Shown one piece after another: positions 1 through 6,434 of a stretch of 10,345 nucleotides of DNA. A program made the position numbers and the translations under genes. The DNA lies in contig CAMWUH010000050.1 of NCBI GenBank assembly GCA_947177325.1, positions 1-10,345 of the forward strand, written 5' to 3'. The stretch comes from an uncultured Bacteroidales bacterium. Its GTDB lineage: Bacteria; Bacteroidota; Bacteroidia; Bacteroidales; Muribaculaceae. Under the pieces are notes generated by a model. It made no database searches. It had not been told where the DNA came from and saw nothing but the letters and a program-made list of their open reading frames with translations. Every line of letters starts with the position of its first letter. Position 1 is the first letter of the stretch.

Positions 1-23
1 TCGTAGAAGTTACCAACGCCTAA
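1..23 (+). CDS. rpmD: 3' end of upstream gene, probably ribosomal protein L30
   Basis: The frame beginning at base 3 reads V-E-V-T-N-A followed by TAA at 21-23, so this is the tail of a gene that starts outside the window. The identity rests on context: in Bacteroidetes and most bacteria rpmD (L30) sits directly before rplO in the spc cluster. Six residues are too few to recognise the protein itself. The gap to rplO is 27 bases, which fits one operon. Confidence 0.55.
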
Positions 24-50
24 TCATAAACCCCTTCAAAATTCCTTACT

Positions 51-497
51 ATGGACTTAAGCAATCTTCAACCGGCCGTTGGTTCCGTACAGAAAAAAAC
101 TCGTATCGGCCGTGGTCAAGGATCCGGCAAAGGCGGTACCTCAACCCGTGGCCACAAAGGTGCAAAATCACGTTCAGGCTACAGCCGTAAAATCGGCTTC
201 GAAGGTGGCCAAATGCCCCTCCAACGCCGACTCCCCAAATTCGGCTTTAAAAACATCAATCGCGTTGCTTATAAAGCAATCAACCTTGATGTTATCGAAG
301 CACTTGCAACTGAACTCCAATTGCAATCAATTGGTTTGGAACAACTCCGTCAAGCAGGCTTTATCAATAAACGTCAACTCGTTAAGATCCTCGCTAACGG
401 TGTAATCACTAAAGCAATTGAAGTAGAAGCTAACGCTTTCTCAGCAGCTGCAGAAAATGCCATCGTTGCAGCCGGTGGTTCAATCAAAAAAGTCTAA
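51..497 (+). CDS. rplO: 50S ribosomal protein L15
   Basis: This is large-subunit ribosomal protein uL15, a late-assembly protein that contacts 23S rRNA around the central region of the 50S subunit. The 148-residue length is normal for the family. The N-terminal third is the typical extended glycine- and arginine-rich arm, with GRGQGSGKGGTSTRGHKG at about residues 20-37, followed by GFEGGQMPLQRR (49-60) and PKFGFKNINR. The globular C-terminal part ends in a hydrophobic/glycine stretch (VAAGGSIKKV). The ATG at 51 gives the standard MxLSNL start and follows 27 bases of A/T-rich spacer with no clear Shine-Dalgarno, as is usual in Bacteroidetes. Only 6 bases separate its stop from secY, so the two are cotranscribed and probably translationally coupled. 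Confidence 0.97.
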   Translation: MDLSNLQPAVGSVQKKTRIGRGQGSGKGGTSTRGHKGAKSRSGYSRKIGFEGGQMPLQRRLPKFGFKNINRVAYKAINLDVIEALATELQLQSIGLEQLRQAGFINKRQLVKILANGVITKAIEVEANAFSAAAENAIVAAGGSIKKV

Positions 498-503
498 GAC
501 AAG

Positions 504-1832
504 ATGAGATTTGTTCAAACCATAAGAAACATCTGGACTATTGACGAGCTTCGTCAACGTCTGACTATCACATTCCTGTTGGTAGTAGTTTATCGCCTCG
601 GTTGTTATATATGCCTTCCCGGCATCGACACCGACCAGATTGCTGCTGGCATGAATGCTCAAACTGATAGCGGCTTGATGCAGCTCCTCGATATGTTCTC
701 AGGTGGCGCATTCTCTCAAGCTTCGGTTTTCGCTCTCGGTATTATGCCTTATATTACAGCGTCAATCGTTATTCAGCTTGCAGGAATGGTTCTCCCCAGC
801 TTCCAAAAAATGCAAAGGGAAGGGGAAAGCGGTCGTCAGAAACTGACACAATATACCCGCTATCTGACTGTCTTGATTCTGCTTGTTCAAGGTCCTGCTT
901 ACCTTTACAACCTCCAGGCTCAAACCGGTCTGCATTTCACAATCATGACAATTGTATTCCTGACAATTGTGCTGGCTGCCGGTTCAATGTTCATTATGTG
1001 GTTGGGCGAGCGCATTACCGAGCGCGGTATTGGTAACGGTATTTCGTTTATCATCCTCGTAGGTATTATTGCCCGTCTCCCAATGGCTCTCTATTATGAG
1101 TTCTATAGCCGTCTGCCCGGAACCCAAGGTTCACAAGGCGGTTTGGTAATGTTCATTATTGAGCTCGTTCTCCTTTTTGCCGTTACCGTTTGTGCCGTGC
1201 TTCTCGTGCAAGGTACTCGCAAAGTTCCCGTTCAATACGCCAAGCGCATTGTCGGCAACAAGCAATATGGTGGCGCACGCCAGTTTATTCCATTGAAAGT
1301 TAATGCTGCCGGCGTTATGCCTATCATCTTTGCTCAAGCTTTGATGTTCATCCCCTTGACCATCGCAGGCTTCAGCTCAAAGTCATCAGGCTTCCTCGGA
1401 GCGTTTACCAACATCAATGGTTTCTGGTATAACTTCGTTTATTTTATCCTTATCGTTGCGTTTACTTACTTCTACACAGCTATCACAGTGCGCCCCACTC
1501 AAATAGCAGAAGATATCAAACGTAACAACGGATTTATCCCCGGAGTTAAGCCCGGCAAAAAAACTGCCGAATATCTTGATTCAATCATGTCGCGCATCAC
1601 ATTGCCCGGCTCTATTTTCCTTGGAATTGTTGCTATTTTGCCTGCTTTTGCTCGCACACTCGGCATTTCTCAAAACTTCGCCCAATTTTTTGGTGGCACA
1701 TCATTGCTCATCATGGTAGGTGTGGTTTTGGATACTCTCCAGCAAATCGAGTCACACTTGATGATGCACCATTACGACGGATTGATGAAAGACGGCAAGA
1801 TTAAAGGTCGTACAACCGGTAGCGCTTATTAA
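504..1832 (+). CDS. secY: Preprotein translocase subunit SecY
   Basis: SecY is the central channel of the Sec translocon in the inner membrane. With SecE/SecG and SecA or the ribosome it exports unfolded proteins and inserts membrane proteins. The 442-residue length and about ten hydrophobic segments fit the family. Hallmarks visible are the first segment (about 22-38), the plug/TM2 region with LGIMPYITASIVIQL (78-92), ERITERGIGNGIS (169-181), the cytosolic loop VPVQYAKR (241-248), FIPLKVNAAGVMPIIFA (261-277), RPTQIAEDIKRNNGFIPG (330-347) and the C-terminal QIESHLMMHHYDG (414-426). It lies between rplO and map as in other Bacteroidales, with no adk. It shows no truncation or frameshift. Confidence 0.98.
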   Translation: MRFVQTIRNIWTIDELRQRLTITFLLVVVYRLGCYICLPGIDTDQIAAGMNAQTDSGLMQLLDMFSGGAFSQASVFALGIMPYITASIVIQLAGMVLPSFQKMQREGESGRQKLTQYTRYLTVLILLVQGPAYLYNLQAQTGLHFTIMTIVFLTIVLAAGSMFIMWLGERITERGIGNGISFIILVGIIARLPMALYYEFYSRLPGTQGSQGGLVMFIIELVLLFAVTVCAVLLVQGTRKVPVQYAKRIVGNKQYGGARQFIPLKVNAAGVMPIIFAQALMFIPLTIAGFSSKSSGFLGAFTNINGFWYNFVYFILIVAFTYFYTAITVRPTQIAEDIKRNNGFIPGVKPGKKTAEYLDSIMSRITLPGSIFLGIVAILPAFARTLGISQNFAQFFGGTSLLIMVGVVLDTLQQIESHLMMHHYDGLMKDGKIKGRTTGSAY

Positions 1833-1853
1833 TCCGAAAGCTGATTTTTAATA

Positions 1854-2636
1854 ATGATCTATCTTAAGACACCCGAAGAAATCAATCAGATGAGAGCTGC
1901 AAACACTCTCGTCAGCATGACGCTTGGCGAAGTCGCCAAGTGGATTCAACCGGGAGTCACAACTCACAGGCTCGACACCATTGCCCGAGAATTTATTCTC
2001 GACAATGGTGGTCGCCCCGCCTGTTTAGGATATAATGGCTTCCCCGGAACTCTTTGCATAGAGGTGAACGAAACAGTAGTGCATGGTTTCCCTTCAAACT
2101 ATACTTTGCGCGAGGGAGACATAATCGGTACTGACTGTGTGGTTGAACTCAACGGTTTTAATGGCGATTCATGCTATACGTTTACCGTTGGCGAAATTGA
2201 CCCTAAGGTTATGGCCTTGTGCAAAACCACTAAAGAAGCTCTCTACGTTGGCATCGATGCATGCAAGGAGGGTGAGCGTTTAGGAAATGTTTCCAACGCT
2301 ATCCAGACATATTGCGAAAAGCGCGGTTATAGCGTAGTAAGAGAAATGTGTGGTCATGGTATCGGACGGCATATGCATGAAAGTCCTGATGTCCCGAACT
2401 ACGGGCGTCGTGGCACCGGCCCACTTATTAAAAATGGTATGTGTTTGGCAATTGAGCCCATGATTAATCTTGGAAGCCGAAACATAATCATTGAAAGTGA
2501 CGGATGGACATGTCGCACCCGCGACCGTAAACCTTCGGCCCACTATGAGCATACCGTGGCAATAGTAGACGGAAAAACCGAAATCCTGACTACTTTTGAT
2601 TATATCGAAGAAGTTCTGAAAGATCGTTTCATCTAA
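1854..2636 (+). CDS. map: Methionine aminopeptidase, type I
   Basis: This cytosolic dinuclear metalloprotease removes the initiator methionine from nascent proteins whose second residue is small. The protein is 260 residues, normal for type Ia. All expected catalytic residues can be placed: His77 in VVHGFP, metal ligands Asp94 and Asp105 (GTDCVVELNGFNGD), His168 in GHGIGRHMHESP, a second conserved His at 175, Glu201 in LAIEPM and Glu232 in HYEHTVAI. The type II insert is absent, and so is the N-terminal zinc-finger extension seen in some type I enzymes. The ATG at 1854 lies 21 bases after secY and gives the usual MI.LKTPEEI start. Its place inside the ribosomal cluster ties it to output of the translation machinery. 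Confidence 0.97.
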   Translation: MIYLKTPEEINQMRAANTLVSMTLGEVAKWIQPGVTTHRLDTIAREFILDNGGRPACLGYNGFPGTLCIEVNETVVHGFPSNYTLREGDIIGTDCVVELNGFNGDSCYTFTVGEIDPKVMALCKTTKEALYVGIDACKEGERLGNVSNAIQTYCEKRGYSVVREMCGHGIGRHMHESPDVPNYGRRGTGPLIKNGMCLAIEPMINLGSRNIIIESDGWTCRTRDRKPSAHYEHTVAIVDGKTEILTTFDYIEEVLKDRFI

Positions 2637-2645
2637 ATCAAAAAT

Positions 2646-2864
2646 ATGGCTAAACAAGCAGCTATCGAACTCGACGGCACTATCGTCGAATCACTCTCAA
2701 ATGCAATGTTTCGTGTAGAATTGGAAAATGGTCACGAAATCACAGCCCATATCTCCGGAAAAATGCGTATGCATTACATTAAAATCCTTCCCGGCGATAA
2801 GGTGAGAGTTGAAATGTCACCCTATGACCTTTCTAAAGGTCGAATTGCATATCGATACAAATAA
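2646..2864 (+). CDS. infA: Translation initiation factor IF-1
   Basis: IF-1 binds the A site of the 30S subunit during initiation and works with IF-2 and IF-3. At 72 residues it is the standard size, a single S1-like OB-fold domain covering nearly the whole protein. Family hallmarks are the acidic start AKQAAIELDGTIVESL, NAMFRVELENGHEITAHISGKMR (19-41), the ILPGDKV turn (47-53) and the C-terminal SPYDLSKGRIAYRYK. It begins 9 bases after the map stop and 22 bases before rpmJ, inside the operon. Confidence 0.98.
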   Translation: MAKQAAIELDGTIVESLSNAMFRVELENGHEITAHISGKMRMHYIKILPGDKVRVEMSPYDLSKGRIAYRYK

Positions 2865-2886
2865 CATTTAACAATAAATACAAGAT

Positions 2887-3003
2887 ATGAAAGTAAGAGC
2901 CTCAGTCAAGAAGCGCACCCCTGACAGCAAAATCGTACGTCGTAAAGGCCGCCTTTACGTTATCAACAAAAAAAATCCTAAATACAAACAACGTCAAGGT
3001 TAA
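2887..3003 (+). CDS. rpmJ: 50S ribosomal protein L36, zinc-free (C-minus) form
   Basis: A 38-codon ORF starting with ATG at 2887 encodes M-K-V-R-A-S-V-K-K-R and ends in NPKYKQRQG, the classic bL36 frame and length. L36 is the smallest large-subunit protein and binds 23S rRNA late in assembly. In zinc-binding L36 the ligands are Cys11, Cys14, Cys27 and His33. Here those positions are Thr11, Ser14, Asn27 and Tyr33, so all four are gone and the protein cannot form the zinc ribbon in the usual way. Such C-minus forms are known in bacteria and are thought to spare zinc. It sits between infA and rpsM, the usual place. Confidence 0.96.
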   Translation: MKVRASVKKRTPDSKIVRRKGRLYVINKKNPKYKQRQG

Positions 3004-3048
3004 TCCCCTAACGTTTTAATTGCTTTTAAAACCAAAGTCAGAATAACT

Positions 3049-3429
3049 ATGGCAGTACGTATAGTGGGAGTTGACCTCCCCCAAAACAAAAGAGGTGTTA
3101 TCGCCTTGACTTACATCTTCGGCATCGGTCGCAGTGCAGCAAAGACCATTCTTGAAAAAGCCGAAATCAGTGAAGACATCAAAGTAAAAGATTGGACCGA
3201 TGCTCAAGCAGCTAAAGTGCGTGAAGTAATCGGCTCTGACTATAAAGTAGAAGGTGATCTTCGCAGTGAAATCCAACTCAACATCAAGCGCTTGATGGAT
3301 ATCGGTTGCTACCGTGGTATCCGCCATCGTATCGGCCTCCCCGTGCGCGGCCAGAGCACCAAAAACAATGCCCGCACCCGTAAAGGTCGCAAGAAAACCG
3401 TTGCTAACAAAAAGAAAGCTACTAAATAA
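3049..3429 (+). CDS. rpsM: 30S ribosomal protein S13
   Basis: This is uS13, a head protein of the 30S subunit that contacts the P-site tRNA and bridges to the 50S subunit. The length of 126 residues is normal. It shows MAVRIVGVDLPQNKR at the start, the helical domain with LTYIFGIGRSAAKTIL (20-35), the signature RGIRHRIGLPVRGQ (89-102), then NNARTRKGRKK and a very basic C-terminal tail that reaches toward the P site. It starts 45 bases after rpmJ and ends 9 bases before rpsK, so it belongs to the same transcript. The long open frame on the opposite strand (3016-3558) is only a shadow of this gene and rpsK. Confidence 0.98.
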   Translation: MAVRIVGVDLPQNKRGVIALTYIFGIGRSAAKTILEKAEISEDIKVKDWTDAQAAKVREVIGSDYKVEGDLRSEIQLNIKRLMDIGCYRGIRHRIGLPVRGQSTKNNARTRKGRKKTVANKKKATK

Positions 3430-3438
3430 CGATAAATT

Positions 3439-3828
3439 ATGGCAAAGAAAACAGTCGCAGCTAAGAAAAGAAACGTTAAAGTCAGCGCCGACGGCCAACT
3501 TCACGTTCACTCTTCTTTTAACAACATCATCGTTTGTCTCGCTAACAGCGAAGGTCAAGTTATCTCTTGGTCATCAGCCGGCAAAATGGGCTTCCGTGGT
3601 TCTAAGAAGAACACTCCCTATGCAGCACAGATGGCAGCACAAGATTGCGCAAAAACTGCCTACGACTTAGGCTTGCGCAAAGTAAAAGCTTATGTTAAAG
3701 GTCCCGGTAACGGTCGCGAATCAGCAATCCGTACAATCCACGGTGCTGGTATCGAAGTTACTGAAATCATCGACGTTACTCCGCTTCCCCACAACGGTTG
3801 CCGTCCTCCCAAACGTCGTCGTGTTTAA
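3439..3828 (+). CDS. rpsK: 30S ribosomal protein S11
   Basis: This is uS11, a platform protein of the 30S subunit near the E site and the Shine-Dalgarno/anti-Shine-Dalgarno helix. The length of 129 residues is normal. Family features are HVHSSFNNIIV (22-32), SAGKMGFRGSKKNTPYAAQ (46-64), KGPGNGRESAIR (87-98) and the C-terminal TPLPHNGCRPPKRRRV. The Asn119-Gly120 pair in that tail matches the site where E. coli S11 carries an isoaspartate. It is the last gene of the tight run starting at rplO. An unusually long 280-base gap follows before rpsD, suggesting a transcription-unit boundary or a regulatory leader. Confidence 0.98.
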   Translation: MAKKTVAAKKRNVKVSADGQLHVHSSFNNIIVCLANSEGQVISWSSAGKMGFRGSKKNTPYAAQMAAQDCAKTAYDLGLRKVKAYVKGPGNGRESAIRTIHGAGIEVTEIIDVTPLPHNGCRPPKRRRV

Positions 3829-3854
3829 TATCAACAGTGGGCTGACTTCATGGT

Positions 3855-3926
3855 AAGCTCAATTGATAAAAACCCTCTAATTAAATCTTTTACATTAACT
3901 CCGAGCTATTGAGTTTTTAATTATTT
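3855..3926 (+). terminator. Weak A/T-rich hairpin region after rpsK, possible attenuator
   Basis: Two mutually exclusive stems compete for the same bases just before a T-rich run at 3914-3926. One is a local hairpin, AACTC (3897-3901) with GAGTT (3911-3915) and a 9-base loop. The other is a longer-range stem, AAGCTCAAT (3855-3863) with ATTGAGTTT (3908-3916), with one G-T pair and a 44-base loop. Either could weakly terminate transcription coming from rpsK. Both stems are A/T-rich and the T-run is interrupted, so this is a tentative call. Confidence 0.25.
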
Positions 3927-3937
3927 TAATGATCGGC

Positions 3938-3970
3938 TTTGATAGCAGGCTTAAGAATAGAGTAGCTTTT
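3938..3970 (+). promoter_or_regulatory. Candidate promoter upstream of rpsD
   Basis: TTTG at 3938-3941 is followed after 21 bases by TAGCTTTT (3963-3970), one base off the Bacteroidetes -7 consensus TAnnTTTG, with spacing inside the accepted 19-21 range. Transcription would start around 3974-3978, immediately before the foldable leader at 3984-4050. This would let rpsD-rpoA-rplQ be transcribed apart from the upstream ribosomal genes. The -7 box lacks the final G, so the call is moderate. Confidence 0.45.
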
Positions 3971-3983
3971 CAATTTCGCTCTA

Positions 3984-4050
3984 CTTTCATTTGACTATAA
4001 TTTATCAACCTCTCTATAGTCGCGGCTGCTAACAATAGCCTCAATGAAAG
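3984..4050 (+). promoter_or_regulatory. Candidate structured 5' leader of rpsD (S4 autoregulation)
   Basis: The sequence folds on paper into a three-way junction. A perfect 8-bp closing stem, CTTTCATT (3984-3991) with AATGAAAG (4043-4050), encloses two hairpins. The first is GACTATA (3993-3999) with TATAGTC (4015-4021) and a 15-base loop. The second is GGCT (4024-4027) with AGCC (4037-4040) and a 9-base loop. GGCT can alternatively pair with AGCC at 4049-4052, which would break the closing stem. S4 is a known autoregulator that binds leader RNAs in E. coli (alpha operon) and Bacillus, and I recall that surveys proposed S4 leader families in Bacteroidia. Position, length and fold fit such a leader. 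That S4 binds it is inference. Confidence 0.5.
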
Positions 4051-4108
4051 CCCGTCTTATAGTAATTTATTCCAGCAATCAGCTCATTTCTTCTAATAAG
4101 ATTTTAAA

Positions 4109-4714
4109 ATGGCAAGATATACAGGCCCAAAATCAAGAATCGCTCGTAAATTCGGCGAACCCATCTTCGGAGAAGATAAAGTACTCCAACGCCGCAACTT
4201 CCCCCCCGGCCAGCATGGCGCTAACCGTCGTCGTAAAACATCAGAATACGGTACTCAGCTCCGCGAAAAACAAAAAGCTAAATACACTTACGGCGTTCTC
4301 GAAAAACAATTCCGCAACCTATTTGAAAAAGCTTCACGCCTCAAAGGTATTACTGGTGAAATCCTTCTTCAATTGCTCGAATCACGTTTAGACAACGTTG
4401 TGTATCGTCTCGGTATAGCTCCCACTCGTGCAGCAGCACGTCAATTGGTGCTTCACCGCCACATCACCGTAAACGGCCAAGTAGTTAACATCGCTTCTTA
4501 TCAAGTGCAACCCGGCGACGTTGTAGGTGTTCGTGAAAAATCTAAATCACTCGAAGTGATTGCCGACGCTCTCAGCGGCTTCAACCACAGCAAATATCCC
4601 TGGATCGAATGGGACGAAGCAACTAAATCCGGCCGCTTGCTCCATGTGCCTGCTCGCGAAGATATTCCCGAGAACATCAAAGAGCAACTTATCGTCGAAT
4701 TGTATTCTAAATAA
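4109..4714 (+). CDS. rpsD: 30S ribosomal protein S4
   Basis: This is uS4, a primary 16S rRNA-binding protein that nucleates assembly of the 30S body and helps decoding accuracy. In several phyla it also represses its own operon through the mRNA leader. The 201-residue protein starts MARYTGPKSRIARKFGE and has FPPGQHGANRRRKTSEYG (31-48). The S4 RNA-binding domain follows, with ESRLDNVVYRLGIAPTRAAA (91-110), RQLVLHRHITVNG (111-123) and QPGDVVGVREKSK. The N-terminal cysteine zinc finger of some S4 proteins is absent, so this is the zinc-free form. The ATG at 4109 follows A/T-rich sequence. It is preceded by the 280-base gap with leader and promoter candidates, and rpoA follows after 22 bases. Confidence 0.98.
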   Translation: MARYTGPKSRIARKFGEPIFGEDKVLQRRNFPPGQHGANRRRKTSEYGTQLREKQKAKYTYGVLEKQFRNLFEKASRLKGITGEILLQLLESRLDNVVYRLGIAPTRAAARQLVLHRHITVNGQVVNIASYQVQPGDVVGVREKSKSLEVIADALSGFNHSKYPWIEWDEATKSGRLLHVPAREDIPENIKEQLIVELYSK

Positions 4715-4736
4715 TAATCTTTAATAAGTTATATCC

Positions 4737-5729
4737 ATGGCTATTTTAGCATTCCAAAAACCTGACAAAGTCCTGATGTTGGAAGCCGACAACTTCTTCG
4801 GGAAATTTGAGTTTAAACCTTTGGAACCCGGCTATGGTATCACCGTTGGTAACGCGCTCCGTAGAGTGTTGCTCTCTTCATTGGAAGGCTACGCAATCTC
4901 TACCATTAAAATCAATGGCGTTAAACATGAATTTGATACCATCCCCGGCGTTAAGGAAGATGTTACTAATATCATCCTTAACCTCAAGAAGGTTGACCTC
5001 AAAAAAATCGTAGAAGACACCGAGGCTGAAAAGGTCAGCATTACCGTGTCAGGCCAAGAGGAATTCAAAGCCGGTGATATCGGTAAAGCCCTTACAGGCT
5101 TTGAAGTCCTGAATCCGGAGCTCGTAATCTGCCATTTGGATAAAGACGCCTCTATTCAAATCGAGTTGACCATTAATAAAGGTCGCGGTTGGGTTCCTGC
5201 TGAAGAAAATCAAGCTAACGTTGACGATATTCACGTCCTCGCTATTGACTCAATCTACACCCCCATTAAAAATGTCAAGTATTCGGTTGAAAACTTCCGC
5301 GTTGACCAAAAGACCGACTACGAAAAACTTATTATCGAAATAACCACAAACGGTTCAATCCATCCCAAAGAAGCTCTCAAAGAAGCAGCAAAAATCTTGA
5401 TTTATCACTTGATGCTCTTCTCTGACGAAAAAATTACTCTCGAAACTCCCGACGCTCAAAACAATCAGGAATTTGACGAAGAAGTGCTCCACATGCGTCA
5501 ACTCCTCAAATCCAAGCTTGTTGACATGGATCTTTCAGTTCGCGCGCTCAACTGCTTGAAGAGCGCTGAAGTTGAAACCCTCGGCGAGCTCGTCGTGTTC
5601 AACAAGAACGACTTGCTTAAATTCCGTAACTTCGGTAAAAAATCGCTCACTGAGCTCGATGAATTGTTAGCTTCGCTTAACCTTTCATTTGGAATGGATA
5701 TTTCAAAATACAAATTAGATAAAGAGTAA
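4737..5729 (+). CDS. rpoA: DNA-directed RNA polymerase subunit alpha
   Basis: The alpha subunit dimerises to start assembly of RNA polymerase, and its C-terminal domain contacts UP-element DNA and regulators. The protein is 330 residues, the usual size. The N-terminal assembly domain (about 1-230) contains GYGITVGNALRRVLLSSLEG (32-51), EFDTIPGVKEDVTNIILNLK (65-84) and the conserved NKGRGWVPAE (147-156). A short acidic linker (about 235-255) leads to the alpha-CTD (about 256-318). This has LSVRALNCLKSAEVETLGEL with Arg269, Asn272, Cys273 and Lys275 aligning to the DNA-contact residues of E. coli, then FRNFGKKSLTELDELL. Its gap to rplQ is 6 bases, so the two are coupled. Confidence 0.98.
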   Translation: MAILAFQKPDKVLMLEADNFFGKFEFKPLEPGYGITVGNALRRVLLSSLEGYAISTIKINGVKHEFDTIPGVKEDVTNIILNLKKVDLKKIVEDTEAEKVSITVSGQEEFKAGDIGKALTGFEVLNPELVICHLDKDASIQIELTINKGRGWVPAEENQANVDDIHVLAIDSIYTPIKNVKYSVENFRVDQKTDYEKLIIEITTNGSIHPKEALKEAAKILIYHLMLFSDEKITLETPDAQNNQEFDEEVLHMRQLLKSKLVDMDLSVRALNCLKSAEVETLGELVVFNKNDLLKFRNFGKKSLTELDELLASLNLSFGMDISKYKLDKE

Positions 5730-5735
5730 CAAACG

Positions 5736-6230
5736 ATGAGACACAATAAAAAATTTAATCACCTTAGCCGCAAGAAAGCCCATCGCGACGCTCTCTTGGC
5801 TAACATGACCATCGCACTTATCCAGCGCAAACGCATCTTCACAACGCTCGCTAAAGCTAAAGCTCTCCGCGTTTATGCCGAGCCCTTGATCAACCGCGCT
5901 AAAGAAGACAGCATGGCTAACCGCCGCCTTGTTTTCTCTTACCTCCAAAACAAAGAAGCGGTTACCGAACTCTTCCGCGAAATTTCTCAGAAAATAGCCG
6001 ATCGCCCTGGTGGTTACACCCGTATCCTCAAAACCGGTAACCGTCTTGGCGACAACGCTAAAACTTGCTTCATCGAGCTTGTTGATTACAACGAAAACAT
6101 GCTCAAAACTAACGAAGTTAAGAAATCACGCACCCGCCGCTCACGCCGCTCTTCTGCCCCCAAAGCTGAGCAACCCGCAGTTGAAGTGGAAGTGAAAGCA
6201 ACTGAAGAAGTTAAAGAATCAGCTGAATAA
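5736..6230 (+). CDS. rplQ: 50S ribosomal protein L17 with C-terminal tail
   Basis: This is bL17, which sits near the polypeptide exit tunnel of the 50S subunit. The conserved core (about 1-118) begins MRHNKKFNHLSRKKAHRDAL and includes RIFTTLAKAKALRVYAEPLI (33-52), GGYTRILKTGNRLGDNAK (92-109) and IELVDY. The E. coli protein stops near residue 127. This one continues to 164 with a low-complexity tail: a basic run (SRTRRSRRSSAPK, about 131-143), then an acidic Glu/Val-rich end. Longer L17 proteins are usual in Bacteroidetes as far as I recall, and the tail is probably disordered. It is the last gene of the unit and is followed at once by a strong terminator. Confidence 0.97.
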   Translation: MRHNKKFNHLSRKKAHRDALLANMTIALIQRKRIFTTLAKAKALRVYAEPLINRAKEDSMANRRLVFSYLQNKEAVTELFREISQKIADRPGGYTRILKTGNRLGDNAKTCFIELVDYNENMLKTNEVKKSRTRRSRRSSAPKAEQPAVEVEVKATEEVKESAE

Positions 6231-6251
6231 TTGCTGATTTAGCTCAATCAT

Positions 6252-6300
6252 AAAAATTGCCACTATGCCGATTTTTTTTCGGAAGGTGGCAATTTTTTTT
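6252..6300 (+). terminator. Intrinsic terminator of the ribosomal/rpoA operon
   Basis: A perfect 12-bp stem pairs AAAAATTGCCAC (6252-6263) with GTGGCAATTTTT (6286-6297) and runs into an uninterrupted T-run to 6300. Inside the loop CCGA (6268-6271) pairs with TCGG (6279-6282) around a T7 loop, extending the hairpin. The matching A-run on the left side would also give a short U-tract for transcription on the opposite strand. It begins 22 bases after the rplQ stop. Confidence 0.93.
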
Positions 6301-6339
6301 GTTTTAGGATATTCCTCAACATAAATTTACCAAAATCAC

Positions 6340-6371
6340 TTATGAATTTTAATAAAAAAATTGTAACTTTG
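6340..6371 (+). promoter_or_regulatory. Bacteroidetes-type promoter of eno
   Basis: TAACTTTG at 6364-6371 matches the -7 consensus TAnnTTTG exactly. The -33 region at 6340-6344 is TTATG, only a partial match to TTTG. The start is expected near 6375-6379, giving an A/T-rich 5' UTR of about 57 bases before the ATG at 6435. The operon terminator just upstream makes an independent promoter necessary. Confidence 0.75.
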
Positions 6372-6434
6372 CAATTGCTCAATTTAAATGTAACTAATTA
6401 AATTAATCACCTATAATTTTTAATTATCAACACA

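Noticed and set aside
2280..2657. 125-codon open frame on the - strand over map
   Set aside because: Antisense shadow of the map catalytic region with no independent support.
3016..3558. 180-codon open frame on the - strand across rpsM and rpsK
   Set aside because: It lies opposite two certain ribosomal protein genes, has no recognisable motif, and is explained by their strong codon bias.
4044..4391. 115-codon + strand open frame starting in the rpsD leader and overlapping rpsD
   Set aside because: It shares most of its length with rpsD in another frame and has low-complexity Ser/Asn/Lys composition. A short leader peptide from this start is conceivable but unsupported.
6395..6426. Inverted repeat TAATTAAA/TTTAATTA in the eno 5' UTR
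   Set aside because: The stem is only A-T pairs in an A/T-rich leader and is expected by chance.
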